64,000 bases of DNA from Dermatophagoides farinae (lineage: Eukaryota > Arthropoda > Arachnida > Sarcoptiformes > Pyroglyphidae). A model generated the notes under the pieces. It saw only the letters and a program-made list of their open reading frames with translations, was not told where the DNA came from and did not search any database. Position 1 is the stretch's first letter; every line of letters starts with the position of its first letter. Positions 8,432 through 17,163 of the stretch are shown here, in pieces. Both the position numbers and the translations under genes were made by a program. The stretch lies in contig NW_027461514.1 in the NCBI RefSeq assembly GCF_024713945.1, forward strand, positions 186,001 through 250,000. Direction: 5' to 3'.

Positions 8432-9997
8432 ATGTTTTCTAAGAAACTAGATAAGTCTACTGCCGTAACTGACGGCACTGCCTGGGAGCTAACAAGGATT
8501 CCAGTAATAGATTCTGATCAGCTTTTAAGCATTAAGTTCAACAGTTCCAAAACTGATGATTCTTCTTGTATCGCATTTTTAATATTGTCACATGAAAATG
8601 AATTAATAGATTCTTCGATTCCTATATGTGAATCACTTAAAGAATATGTGTTGAAAACTAAAAATGAAAAAAAAGATTCAATATTCGAATGCGATTTACA
8701 TAAACTGTATTGGGCGTGGACTGACGAAAAATCAATATGTGATAACAATAATTTGATGGAACTTGCATACAAATTTTCAGCATATCTCAGAAAACACGAA
8801 GCCAAAGTGGAGTCACTAAGTGTATTTATTGATTTAGTAACATCGAGTGCGCCTTTCATGACATTTTTATCAAGGCTATTCTTTGAATCCTACATTTCTA
8901 CATTATATAAGTCTGAGCAGAAAGAAGTCAATTTTCCGAAAATTATATCGTTTAGTGCTTCCAGACTAACTATATCTGAAAAAGATAGCATCGAAATATT
9001 AGAAACTGCAAAAAAATTAGCTCTTGCTAGTATTCGAATGAAGAACTTAGTTGAAGCTCCTCCTAACGTATGTCATTGTGAAAAATTTTTGGACTACGTA
9101 AAAAAAGAAGTTCCCAAATATAAAAATCTTTATTTAACCTACTGTGACGAGAATCAGTGTTTAGACGCTGGCATGGGAGCTTTTTACAGCGTAAGTCGAG
9201 CTTCCGAGCATGGTGGGCGGCTAATTCATATAACGTACAAATCAGGGAATCCTACAACCAAAATTGGACTTGTTGGAAAAGGTATTACGATGGACACAGG
9301 TGGTTATAGTCTTAAGTCCTGTGAATCTATAATGACGATGAAATACGATATGACTGGAGCGGCTTTAGTAACTTCTACTATATTGGCCATTGCGTCGCTT
9401 GAGATAAAAGACATTGAAGTTCACGCCGTTGCACTATTGACAGCGAACGCTATAAACGAGAAAGCAACTTTCCCTGGAAGTATTGTCAAAGCATATAATG
9501 GAAAAACAATAGAAATATTAAATACAGACGCTGAAGGAAGATTAGTTCTCGCAGACGGACTTACATACTTATCGAATGTTTTTGAAAATTCGCCCAACTC
9601 GTACATTATAGACGTTGCAACTTTGACCGGTGCCATGGCAATTTGTCTGGGTACCGAAATTGCGGGTCTATTTACTAACAGTGATAAGTTAACTTCTTTC
9701 CTTTACCAAGCTTCAAAAGATAGCGGAGAAAACATTTTCAGAATGCCACTTCACGAAAAATACAAGTCTCTAATCAAATCAAAAATAGCTGACTTATCAA
9801 ATATTGCAAATTCTAAACCAAACGCTTCAAGTATGACAGCTGCTCTATTCCTTCAAGAGTTCGTCGGAGATAAAATCCATTGGGCGCATTTAGATATTGC
9901 AGGAGTTTCATGGAGAGGTTCCAAAGCTGAAGCCAAAGCCTGGGGTATTTTACTATTGTACAAAGCTGTGTTGGAACTGTCCGGAACTAAACAATGA
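8432..9997 (+). CDS. LAP3: M17 leucyl aminopeptidase (cytosol aminopeptidase)
   Basis: Hexameric two-metal aminopeptidase that removes N-terminal residues from peptides, probably in the cytosol. The catalytic half is well conserved: LVGKGITMDTGGYSLK gives Lys283 and Asp288, MKYDMTGAA gives Asp306, and NTDAEGRL gives Asp366, Glu368 and catalytic Arg370. All metal ligands are present, so it should be active. The N-terminal domain is divergent, as usual. The frame starts at the ATG at 8432. A possible upstream exon with an ATG at 8374 can be joined in frame through a 22-nt intron (8396-8417), adding twelve residues; this is unproven and the annotated start does not need it. Confidence 0.95.
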   Translation: MFSKKLDKSTAVTDGTAWELTRIPVIDSDQLLSIKFNSSKTDDSSCIAFLILSHENELIDSSIPICESLKEYVLKTKNEKKDSIFECDLHKLYWAWTDEKSICDNNNLMELAYKFSAYLRKHEAKVESLSVFIDLVTSSAPFMTFLSRLFFESYISTLYKSEQKEVNFPKIISFSASRLTISEKDSIEILETAKKLALASIRMKNLVEAPPNVCHCEKFLDYVKKEVPKYKNLYLTYCDENQCLDAGMGAFYSVSRASEHGGRLIHITYKSGNPTTKIGLVGKGITMDTGGYSLKSCESIMTMKYDMTGAALVTSTILAIASLEIKDIEVHAVALLTANAINEKATFPGSIVKAYNGKTIEILNTDAEGRLVLADGLTYLSNVFENSPNSYIIDVATLTGAMAICLGTEIAGLFTNSDKLTSFLYQASKDSGENIFRMPLHEKYKSLIKSKIADLSNIANSKPNASSMTAALFLQEFVGDKIHWAHLDIAGVSWRGSKAEAKAWGILLLYKAVLELSGTKQ

Positions 9998-10189
9998 CCA
10001 TTTGAAAATATTATTCACAAACGAAATTCTCTTTATATTATAACTTGATTTTTTAAATAAGTATATTTTTTACAATTAAATACAACTAATGTAATAGCAT
10101 TAATTCTATAATTCTAAATTATATTATAGAGTGCGAACAAAAATCTATTCTTCATAATTTATTTTAATAGATTAGAATAATATTTAAAT

Positions 10190-11089
10190 ATGGTAACGGT
10201 TCGAAACTTTGAAGCGGATATAGCTGATATATTAGACTCAGATTATTCAACAAAAAATCCTTTTGTTCTCAAGGCAAATCAGAAGTCACAAATTGGAAAC
10301 TACACAATAAAAAGTGCTGCTGATATCAGTAACTCGACCCAAGGCCAACTTGCTATAGAAACTTCTAATAATCATTATAAACTTAGTGTCGGGCAAGCTA
10401 CAAATGGAAATATATCTTTTAATGCGCAAACCAATTTTTTAAAAAAGTATAATGTAACATCATGGGCTAAAGCAAATGGTAGTTTTAAAACTTCATTCAA
10501 ATCGTCGATCGGTGTCGATTATTCGAGTGCTCAAAACGATAGTTCATTTTTATTAGATTTTATGACTAATTCTTTCAAATTTACTTCTATTCATAAAAAA
10601 GAAACTGTATTAGGGAATGTGCAAGCAATAACCGAAATCATCAAGAACAAAGACAACGTGTGTCATATATCTACATTTGGTCTAAAAAATTCATTTACTG
10701 AACCCTCTAGCAAAAAAACTTTTGAAGCCGGAATTCTTTTAGGACTTGATAATAAGTATAAGATAACTAAACAAAGTTTATTGATTAGTTTTCTAAATGA
10801 TCGTACAAAGATAGTGGCTAGATACAACATAAAGGACCAATTTCAAAATCCACCTTTAACTGTTGGAGCCGCTGTAAACATAGACCGAAAAACTAAAATA
10901 CAGGGTAAAATAGACTCAACAGGAAACACTAAATTTTCATATTTCAAGTGTTTAAATGATTCTGTCAAAGCAACTATTTATGCAGGAGTAAGTTAATTTT
11001 TAAACAACATGTTAATTTAGTATAATTTTTCTAACTTTCAAAAAGAGGGAATTTCAATTTTTGGAGCAAAAGTTGATTGTAATCTTTAA
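10190..11089 (+). CDS. VDAC: VDAC/porin-superfamily mitochondrial outer membrane channel (two exons)
   Basis: Probable mitochondrial outer-membrane beta-barrel of 288 residues, close to the usual 280-285 of VDAC. It is assembled from 10190-10987 and 11021-11089 by removing a 33-nt GTAAGT...TTTAG intron. Without splicing the protein stops after YAGVS. With splicing it gains a last strand region ending SIFGAKVDCNL, which parallels the final VDAC beta-strands (GHKxGLGLEF). Alternating polar and hydrophobic residues run throughout. The N-terminal helix segment is weakly conserved. Tom40 belongs to the same superfamily and is the main alternative, but the length and short N-terminus favour VDAC. 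It implies a retained mitochondrion or derivative. Convergent with LSM5, only 61 bp away. Confidence 0.68.
10988..11020 (+). other. 33-nt spliceosomal intron in VDAC
   Basis: GTAAGT donor and TTTAG acceptor. Removal turns a premature stop into a C-terminal extension that fits the final strand of the porin family. Confidence 0.85.
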
Positions 11090-11150
11090 ACAAATTATAA
11101 AAAACTACCACCCTCTTTCGATAGTTGACTTTAAAGTATAAATCTAAATG

Positions 11151-11508
11151 TTAAAGTAACCCAACAGAATTTATGTCTTTGTACATCGACTCATTTGGGG
11201 GGTTGCCAAAAGGAATCATCTAAATATAAATAACTGTTTTATAAACTTACCCAAAGAATTTGCGAATTATTAATTAACATCTGATTTAATTTTTTTGAGT
11301 GCAATATTAAAATATCGTTCGACGTTTCGTGATACCATTCATACTCAATTACATCGAAAAGCACAACATTGAGATTTTCGTCAAATCCTTTCAAGACTCC
11401 TTCTATTTCTAAGTTTTCTTTTAGGATAATAAGTATTTTTTTGCCAATACACGCATCCAACGTTTTGTATACGGTTATTTGACTAGCAGCACGACTGGTT
11501 TTGTCCAT
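11151..11508 (-). CDS. LSM5: LSM5, U6 snRNA-associated Sm-like protein (two exons)
   Basis: Subunit of the LSm heptamers that stabilise U6 snRNA (LSM2-8) and promote mRNA decay (LSM1-7). The Sm1 motif is CIGKKILIILKENLEIEGVL with the FDENLNVVL turn (Asn being the RNA-contacting position), and Sm2 lies around QMLINNSQIL. Exon one is 11251-11508; a 31-nt intron with GTAAGT and TTTAG (11220-11250) joins it to 11151-11219, giving 108 residues and the tail MIPFGNPPNE, which matches the LVPGG ending of the LSM5 core. Reading through the intron would stop after three residues and lose that strand. The DVIEYE segment is the feature separating LSM5 from other LSm proteins (DVTEFE in animals). Confidence 0.88.
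11220..11250 (-). other. 31-nt intron in LSM5
   Basis: GTAAGT donor and TTTAG acceptor on the minus strand, phase 0. Splicing restores the last conserved Sm-fold residues. Confidence 0.85.
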
Positions 11509-11699
11509 AAAAGTTTTCTAGAGATTAATTAGTAATTTAATTTCATTTTTAAATATATAAACGATTATTATTGGCGCTTTTATCGTGCTGATTAGGTTAT
11601 ATAGAACTTTGTAGTCTTACAAGTGTTATCAAGCATGCTTTTAGGGAAATTTGTATATTTTTAGATGTAAGAAACCATCTAATATATCGTAAGGTGTAT

Positions 11700-12668
11700 A
11701 TGAATAATAAAAATGACTCAAGCATAATACCTCCTAGAAAAAATAATGAGTCCACAAATAGATTAAGTCGGTCCTATGTGACTGTTTTGTTCCCAGTTCA
11801 AATTGATCTTAACGCGTATGTCAAATATTCTTGCAATTCGCAGAATGTGTGCTGTGCCTGTTTACTGGATTTAGATGAACCGGGCATTTCTGAGTTTGGT
11901 TTGCTGTCATGTTGTTATCACATTTATCACTCTATTTGCTTGAAAGCGTGGACCGAAATAGAAAATACTTGTTGCATTTGCAAGACTAGCTTCGAGATGT
12001 ACGCAGTGTATAACAAAGCTGGTGAGAGATTAAAGGTGGTGAAGGCTATACAAAAAAAACAATTAAAAAATTGTGTGAATCAGTCGTTATATCGGTGCTA
12101 TATATGCAATGAGCAAGGTACTGCGCAAAACACGATTATGTGTTCTCATTGCAACAGAGTTGTGCACTATCAATGCACAAAGTTTAAGGAGTACTCAAGA
12201 GTGTGGCTCTGTGATGAACACGCACGAAACCAGATAAGTAAACACAAAAATGACCTTTGCAATGCTTTATATCAAGCCAGACAAGTGACGCTTAACGAAG
12301 AGTCGTTAGTATTACTAGCCAGTTTTAAATCTAAATATTCTGCAATTAATCTAGAGGACACGAAACAAGAACTGCTCGAGCCCTCCTTAACGCCGAAGGT
12401 TAAAGATCCCACTCAACACGATAAACAGAACACTGCCTTAAAATCTAATTTTATAATTCAGATGATCATTGGAAAACAAAGATTTTTAAAAACTGGATCA
12501 GAAATGAATCCAATTCTGAAGGAGTATTATGTATCCTATTACAAAAAAAAAATTATCAGGTTGTTTGAAAAACATTACAAAATTCTACATTCGACAGAAA
12601 AACAATTTCTTTACGAATCAAGCGTTTTTTTTCCATCTTTTATTATCAAAAAACTTGCTGACATGTAG
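11700..12668 (+). CDS. RING-PHD protein, PHRF1-like
   Basis: Predicted chromatin-linked E3 ligase-like protein. A RING begins at CCACLLDLDE (about residue 50), with CCYHIYHSICLKAW giving the His/Cys ligands and CCICKTSF the last pair. A PHD finger follows with CYICNEQG, CSHCNRVVHYQC and WLCDEH (about residues 130-175). This RING-PHD order with short spacing is the PHRF1 arrangement, although the long Arg/Ser-rich and RNA polymerase II-binding C-terminus of animal PHRF1 is missing, the whole protein being 322 residues. The C-terminal half is basic and unconserved. Start chosen at the ATG at 11700, since the preceding in-frame GTG is not a plausible eukaryotic start. It shares a short divergent promoter with LSM5. 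Confidence 0.62.
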   Translation: MNNKNDSSIIPPRKNNESTNRLSRSYVTVLFPVQIDLNAYVKYSCNSQNVCCACLLDLDEPGISEFGLLSCCYHIYHSICLKAWTEIENTCCICKTSFEMYAVYNKAGERLKVVKAIQKKQLKNCVNQSLYRCYICNEQGTAQNTIMCSHCNRVVHYQCTKFKEYSRVWLCDEHARNQISKHKNDLCNALYQARQVTLNEESLVLLASFKSKYSAINLEDTKQELLEPSLTPKVKDPTQHDKQNTALKSNFIIQMIIGKQRFLKTGSEMNPILKEYYVSYYKKKIIRLFEKHYKILHSTEKQFLYESSVFFPSFIIKKLADM

Positions 12669-12935
12669 GTTTGTTGCTAGAACATTGTATTATTTAAGAA
12701 AAAATCTTATTCCTTCGAGTAATCAACTTTAAAATACCAAATCCTTAAAGCAAACTGAACTAATCTTAGCAACAGAGCAAACATTGAGCAAATGCGCTCT
12801 GGAATTTATTATTAAATAATTTTAATTCTAAACATGTATTTCTGTTAATTTAAGGATTTTATTATTCATTTAATTGAATTTAAAAAATAGGATATTGGAA
12901 AAAGTTTAGATTAACGCCCTTGCAAAATAAAATTT

Positions 12936-13349
12936 ATGTTCTGGAACAAAAATAAGGTTGAAAGAGTTCCTCGAAACTTCAAACTTCTCGAAGAGCTAGA
13001 GAAGGGAGAGAAGGGTGAAATGTCGAATGGATGCAGCTGGGGGTTACAAGTGCACGATGATATATATATGCGCTGCTGGACTTGTGCTATACTTGGGCCT
13101 ATGAACACACCGTACGAAAACAACATTTACTCGCTAGAGGTGTACTGCGGTGATAACTACCCGGTAGAAAGACCTACAGTTAAGTTTACTTCTGAAATCG
13201 TTATGCACGGCGTCAACAACAAAGGAGAAGTGGATCCAAAAGAGTTTCCAGTGCTTGCCAAATGGCAGATGAACTACTCGATCGAAAAAGTTTTAGTTTG
13301 CATCCGTGAAGTTATGTGTTCCAATAAAAATCGCTTAATCGGGAAATAA
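12936..13349 (+). CDS. UBE2V: Ubiquitin-conjugating enzyme variant (MMS2/UEV1)
   Basis: Catalytically inactive E2 partner that, with UBC13, makes Lys63-linked ubiquitin chains for DNA damage tolerance and signalling. The 137-residue protein starts with the conserved VPRNFKLLEELEKGEKG segment and continues with WTCAILGP and YSLEVYCGDNYPVERPTVKF. The active-site region reads NNKGEVDPKEFPVLAKW with no Cys at the usual position, the defining UEV feature. The C-terminal E2 helices after the core are short or absent, as in UEVs. Codon use resembles neighbouring genes. UBC13 itself is not in the window. Confidence 0.92.
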   Translation: MFWNKNKVERVPRNFKLLEELEKGEKGEMSNGCSWGLQVHDDIYMRCWTCAILGPMNTPYENNIYSLEVYCGDNYPVERPTVKFTSEIVMHGVNNKGEVDPKEFPVLAKWQMNYSIEKVLVCIREVMCSNKNRLIGK

Positions 13350-13458
13350 CGTCAAAGTAACCGTTAAAACAAGTTAATGATTAATCATTTTAATTCAATT
13401 AACACGTTGATTGGATTAAATATTAAATTAATTTTTATGCAAACTAAATAATCATAAA

Positions 13459-13679
13459 ATGAGTTCTGTCCGAACTAAGCGGATAAAGTGTGTTTTAGTA
13501 CGTATCATGATATTTAAATTTTTTAGATGGTAGAACGGGTTTTACAAAAGTCTGGGAGAAATTGGAATAAAAATTTAATTTGCCAAATGATTTCTTTGTT
13601 AGAAAACGGCGTTGACCCGAATTCGCTCACCGCAATAATTTTATATGTAGAGTCTAAATTATTATGTAATGTATCCTGA
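13459..13679 (+). CDS. MZT1: MOZART1-like gamma-tubulin ring complex subunit (two exons)
   Basis: A 63-residue protein encoded by 13459-13497 and 13527-13679, joined across a 29-nt GTACGT...TTTTTTAG intron. The spliced product has the two-part MOZART1 pattern: an N-terminal helix (RIKCVLMVERVLQKSG), then MISLLENGVDPNSLTAII, aligning with the CVRLCEQGINPEALSSVI core of animal MZT1. MOZART1 binds the N-termini of gamma-tubulin complex proteins and targets the ring complex to centrosomes. Reading frame, length and motif order all agree, and gamma-tubulin is present at 50106. Without splicing, an ATG after the intron would give a shortened 50-residue form. It sits between UBE2V and the KH protein, both on the same strand. 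Confidence 0.78.
13498..13526 (+). other. 29-nt intron in MZT1
   Basis: GTACGT donor, T-rich tract and TTTTTTAG acceptor, phase 0. Removal joins the first helix of MOZART1 to the conserved core. Confidence 0.75.
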
Positions 13680-13774
13680 TCTTGCAAGAATTATCCACGA
13701 AAAAATAATTTTTGCTAAATCATTATTTATTTTTCAAGGATCTAGTAATATCATAATTTTATTTTATATCATAG

Positions 13775-16240
13775 ATGTTTATTAATTGGGTTAAAAATAC
13801 ATTAGGCTTCTCTGATGATTCCACTGAAGCTAATACAGTTTTGGAAGAAAAGCCAGTCGAGAAGGTTTCACAAAAACAGTCTTTTAGCAAGAATAAACCC
13901 GTGAGCAAGCCTAAAGCAAAGTCTGATAAAGTTTTATCTGCCACTGATAAAATAATTAACGATATTCTTGGACATCCAGAAAAGCCAAAAGAAAAAAAGA
14001 ATTACTCTAAAGCCAATATTTTGGTTATACCTGAAGAGCTTAAAACTAGGGGCATTTGTTCGACCGAAAAACAGGATAACTCAAAAACAGTAGACTCGGA
14101 AGACGCTTCGGTTGAAAAAAAAAACTCAAACGCTAGCGAAACGGCGACAGAGCCGAAAAAAAACCAAAAACGTAATAACAGATCGGAGCGAATTAAACAA
14201 ATAAAGGAGGCCTCGATTTTAAAAAACGGTATAACTGATGAGTTAGAAGAAACGCGTTCACTGTTTTTTAATACAATAGAAAAAAAACTGTATCACCTAA
14301 TGAATCCTTCTGCAAAACAAAATGAAAATCTCATCGATATTATTACCAATAACATTGTTCTGACGACGAACTTAAATAATGAAATTGAAGTAGAGAAGAA
14401 ACGTATTGCTAGACTTGTTCCTTTCTCTGAAGCTTTTAAAAAAGGAGTCAAAGAAGAATCTTTGATAAAAAAAATTGAAGATTTAGAGTTGAAAGGTGAA
14501 AGTCCAGATGTCATTAGACAGATTTATAATACGTTGTGCAAATTACGTACCGCTAATAACAATGTAAAATTTCACGATAAAGTTGCGGACTTAGTTGTTC
14601 GTGTACAAAAATGCAAGATAAAGTTACAGGATCAACTTGCTGCTGAAAAAGAAAAAGTACAAATTAACCAAGCATTTGAAAAGTTACGACAGCTAGTGCC
14701 TGACATTAAAAAAGATAATTTCATTTCAATGGAGATTCCCAGCACAATAAACTTGAAAAAGTTTCAGGGCATTTTGAAAAAACTGGCTTTGAAGTTTAAA
14801 ATTATCATAATGTCCATAAAATCAAACAACAAAATTTATGGACATGAAAATAACATCAAAGCTTGTTTAGACTGGATGGCTGGTTGCGAATTCATTCCGG
14901 ACGCAAATTACGTATTAGATTCTGCCATGGCTAGCATAGTAAATCGCAAAAACAATTCAATGCTCGCCGATTTGGAAGAAAAGACTGATACTTTGATATC
15001 TGTGTCTAATTCTACTTTAATGATGGTGTTCGGTAAAGCCGACCAAATACGAAAAGTAATTGACTTGCTGTCCGCATTGAAACTAGAAAAAGAAAATAGT
15101 TCAGCCAAGTTTATACTTAATATTCCAAAACACTTTAAAAAATTCATTCAGATGCACTTTGAAGCTAGAATTGAAAAATTGATGGAAGAATACAAAGCAA
15201 AGATACTTTTAACCCACAACTTCAATCAAAACGAAGATTTAATTGTTGTTAAATGCAATGAAAACGTCGAAGAAAAGTTAAGGGCTATTATTGTTAACGA
15301 ATTTATCGAGCCTTTTGTTTTAGTTCAATCGTCTTGTTCAATGAAAGCTTTTAATAGGCTCAACAAAAGCTCAACTTCAAAGATTGCCCATAAACTTCAT
15401 GAAGCTTTTGTTGACACTAAAAAAAAGTATAATTTGTTTGTAAACTATAATAAAACTGACGAATACTCCGGATCGCTCGACTATATTGTAAAGAAAGAGC
15501 ACAAAAACATTGTTCAAGCTTTTATTGATGAATTAATCTCAAAAGCTGATTACTTCGTAGTTTCGATCGACTTGGAGGATTACGCCCTAGGCAATTTTAA
15601 ATCTGAGTTCAAAAAGAAACTTGAAGACGATTATGATTGTGAAATTTCAATTCTCCAAAAAGATAACAAAATGTTAATAATGCACTACAAAGATAATATT
15701 GAGGAAATTACCGAGTTGATTAAACAACATCTAGTAGAAATTAGCTTTTACAAAACTTTTGATATCTCTTCTCAAAAGCTAGTTGCCGAGTTATTAAGAG
15801 AAAAAGCTAATTATTTGAAAAAACTCGAAGACGATTTCGGCGTTTCTATCTACATCGACAGGGACGAAAACCTGGTTCAAGTTTCTGGTACTGAAGGCTC
15901 AATTGAAAAAGTATTTGAAGAATTTGATAATTTGTTAATATCTTTAAACGAAATTATTGAAGTGAGCGCAGAAATTCCTAATAACAAAAACTTGTTAACA
16001 TTAAAAGACCAATTCATGAGTTATCTCGGAGTTAGGTCATTTGATATTAATATTGATGAAAATGATGTTGAAAAATGTTACGTTGTTCTGAAGGGTGTTA
16101 AAGCCCTTGTTCTTGAGTTTGAAAAGCGACTTTACATTTTAAATCAATTTATAGAAAATGAAAATAACATCGACCTTTTGAACAAAAATGGATCTACATT
16201 AAACAACTTTGTTGAAGAAAATTTTCCATCTTTAGCATAA
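13775..16240 (+). CDS. Multi-KH-like protein with lost GxxG loops (vigilin/Scp160-like?)
   Basis: An 821-residue charged protein. After a Lys/Glu-rich, probably disordered N-terminus (1-150) come several units of about 70 residues with KH-like beta-alpha-alpha-beta-beta-alpha spacing. The clearest are near residues 305-370, 445-510, 585-650 and 655-725 (for example KKLEDDFGVSIYIDRDENLV). None has the GxxG loop that grips nucleic acid; Lys, Glu and Asn replace it. Vigilin/Scp160 contains many such degenerate KH domains, binding ribosomes and mRNA, which is why I suggest that family. The resemblance is structural rather than by motif, so function is uncertain. Starts at the first ATG; a 30-nt intron-like stretch directly upstream (13745-13774) may be in the leader. 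Confidence 0.42.
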   Translation: MFINWVKNTLGFSDDSTEANTVLEEKPVEKVSQKQSFSKNKPVSKPKAKSDKVLSATDKIINDILGHPEKPKEKKNYSKANILVIPEELKTRGICSTEKQDNSKTVDSEDASVEKKNSNASETATEPKKNQKRNNRSERIKQIKEASILKNGITDELEETRSLFFNTIEKKLYHLMNPSAKQNENLIDIITNNIVLTTNLNNEIEVEKKRIARLVPFSEAFKKGVKEESLIKKIEDLELKGESPDVIRQIYNTLCKLRTANNNVKFHDKVADLVVRVQKCKIKLQDQLAAEKEKVQINQAFEKLRQLVPDIKKDNFISMEIPSTINLKKFQGILKKLALKFKIIIMSIKSNNKIYGHENNIKACLDWMAGCEFIPDANYVLDSAMASIVNRKNNSMLADLEEKTDTLISVSNSTLMMVFGKADQIRKVIDLLSALKLEKENSSAKFILNIPKHFKKFIQMHFEARIEKLMEEYKAKILLTHNFNQNEDLIVVKCNENVEEKLRAIIVNEFIEPFVLVQSSCSMKAFNRLNKSSTSKIAHKLHEAFVDTKKKYNLFVNYNKTDEYSGSLDYIVKKEHKNIVQAFIDELISKADYFVVSIDLEDYALGNFKSEFKKKLEDDYDCEISILQKDNKMLIMHYKDNIEEITELIKQHLVEISFYKTFDISSQKLVAELLREKANYLKKLEDDFGVSIYIDRDENLVQVSGTEGSIEKVFEEFDNLLISLNEIIEVSAEIPNNKNLLTLKDQFMSYLGVRSFDINIDENDVEKCYVVLKGVKALVLEFEKRLYILNQFIENENNIDLLNKNGSTLNNFVEENFPSLA

Positions 16241-16287
16241 TTTATGAGGCTTTATTTACAATCTTATTATATAAGTTATAAACGTTA

Positions 16288-16827
16288 TCAATATTTCATA
16301 GTTTCAATACCGTGTTTGAAATAAATAAATCTTGGTGATTCCTCTTCTCCCGCCCAGTATGCGTAGATGGGATGACACTTATTAATGTCTTCACATTCAG
16401 CTGCACCTGCAGCAAAATATATCGAAGCGTTACTAAATTCTTTGACCATTTTCTTGTAAAGAGCTTCAGCAGCGGGTTTGAAAGTAGCCATTTTGTCTTC
16501 CGGCACTGTAGGCATCAAAACGGTTTTGAGGTAAGAGGCGAAATAAGATTTGAAAAAAGCTTTGTCGGCTGGGTATTCTTGCAGATTAAAGCTTTGCACG
16601 ATATCAATTGTACGAACTTTCTCTTCTCCGCCTTGTTCTGCTGGTCCTTCAGCATCTTCATCGGCATTCATGGATATACCGTAGTCTTCTCCCCCACTCG
16701 TGATCATACGGGAAACTAATTCGAAAGCAACAGGCTCGAAAGTGCTGTGTCCGAAAGGATGAGCGCGAGGGTATCCATCACTACCAATCTCGCTGTTGCA
16801 GGCTTTGTCGACGTATACTTCTACCAT
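16288..16827 (-). CDS. TPT1: Translationally controlled tumour protein (TCTP)
   Basis: Small conserved cytosolic protein linked to growth, TOR/Rheb signalling and microtubule or calcium binding. The 179 residues include the central acidic flexible loop (NADEDAEGPAEQGGEEKVRT), the helical hairpin after DIVQSFNLQEYP, and the conserved end FIYFKHGIETMKY (family form FFKDGLE). The first 30 residues are more divergent than usual. Codon use is biased towards C-ending codons more than in neighbours, consistent with high expression, which is typical of TCTP. Its promoter is shared with the 1352-residue gene across 336 bp. No introns needed. Confidence 0.92.
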   Translation of the reverse strand: MVEVYVDKACNSEIGSDGYPRAHPFGHSTFEPVAFELVSRMITSGGEDYGISMNADEDAEGPAEQGGEEKVRTIDIVQSFNLQEYPADKAFFKSYFASYLKTVLMPTVPEDKMATFKPAAEALYKKMVKEFSNASIYFAAGAAECEDINKCHPIYAYWAGEEESPRFIYFKHGIETMKY

Positions 16828-17163
16828 TTGAATTAGTTAAAAAAACTATAATAAGTCCAAATAAATGAAATTATTATCAATAAATAATAAAATTTCGAAA
16901 AAATAAAATTTCTTATAAATTTCTTGTTATAGATTTTTAATAAAAATTAAATCTTTTTATAAATTAATTTCATCTCGGGCGAATTTCATGTTGATCTATT
17001 TTCGGCAGATAAGCAAGACGGTTGACTTACAATAAGCTAGTTTACATGTCAATAATTGTCACGTCAGTAATATTGTTGTTAAATCAGTGAAATTGCGGTT
17101 TTTTGTGTTGAGTTATTGCGATTTAAATTTTTAATAAACTAGATTTATCTTTATTCTCTTTGC
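16828..17163. promoter_or_regulatory. Divergent promoter region, 336 bp
   Basis: Very AT-rich region between the TCTP start (minus) and the first exon of the 1352-residue gene (plus). It includes several A/T runs and a slightly GC-richer island around 17000-17060. I see no reading frame, RNA gene or recognisable core-promoter element. Confidence 0.5.

Noticed and set aside
13745-13774. A 30-nt GTAATA...CATAG stretch ending directly before the KH-protein ATG.
   Set aside because: The upstream sequence has no in-frame ATG, so it could only be a leader intron. The donor is weaker than in supported cases.
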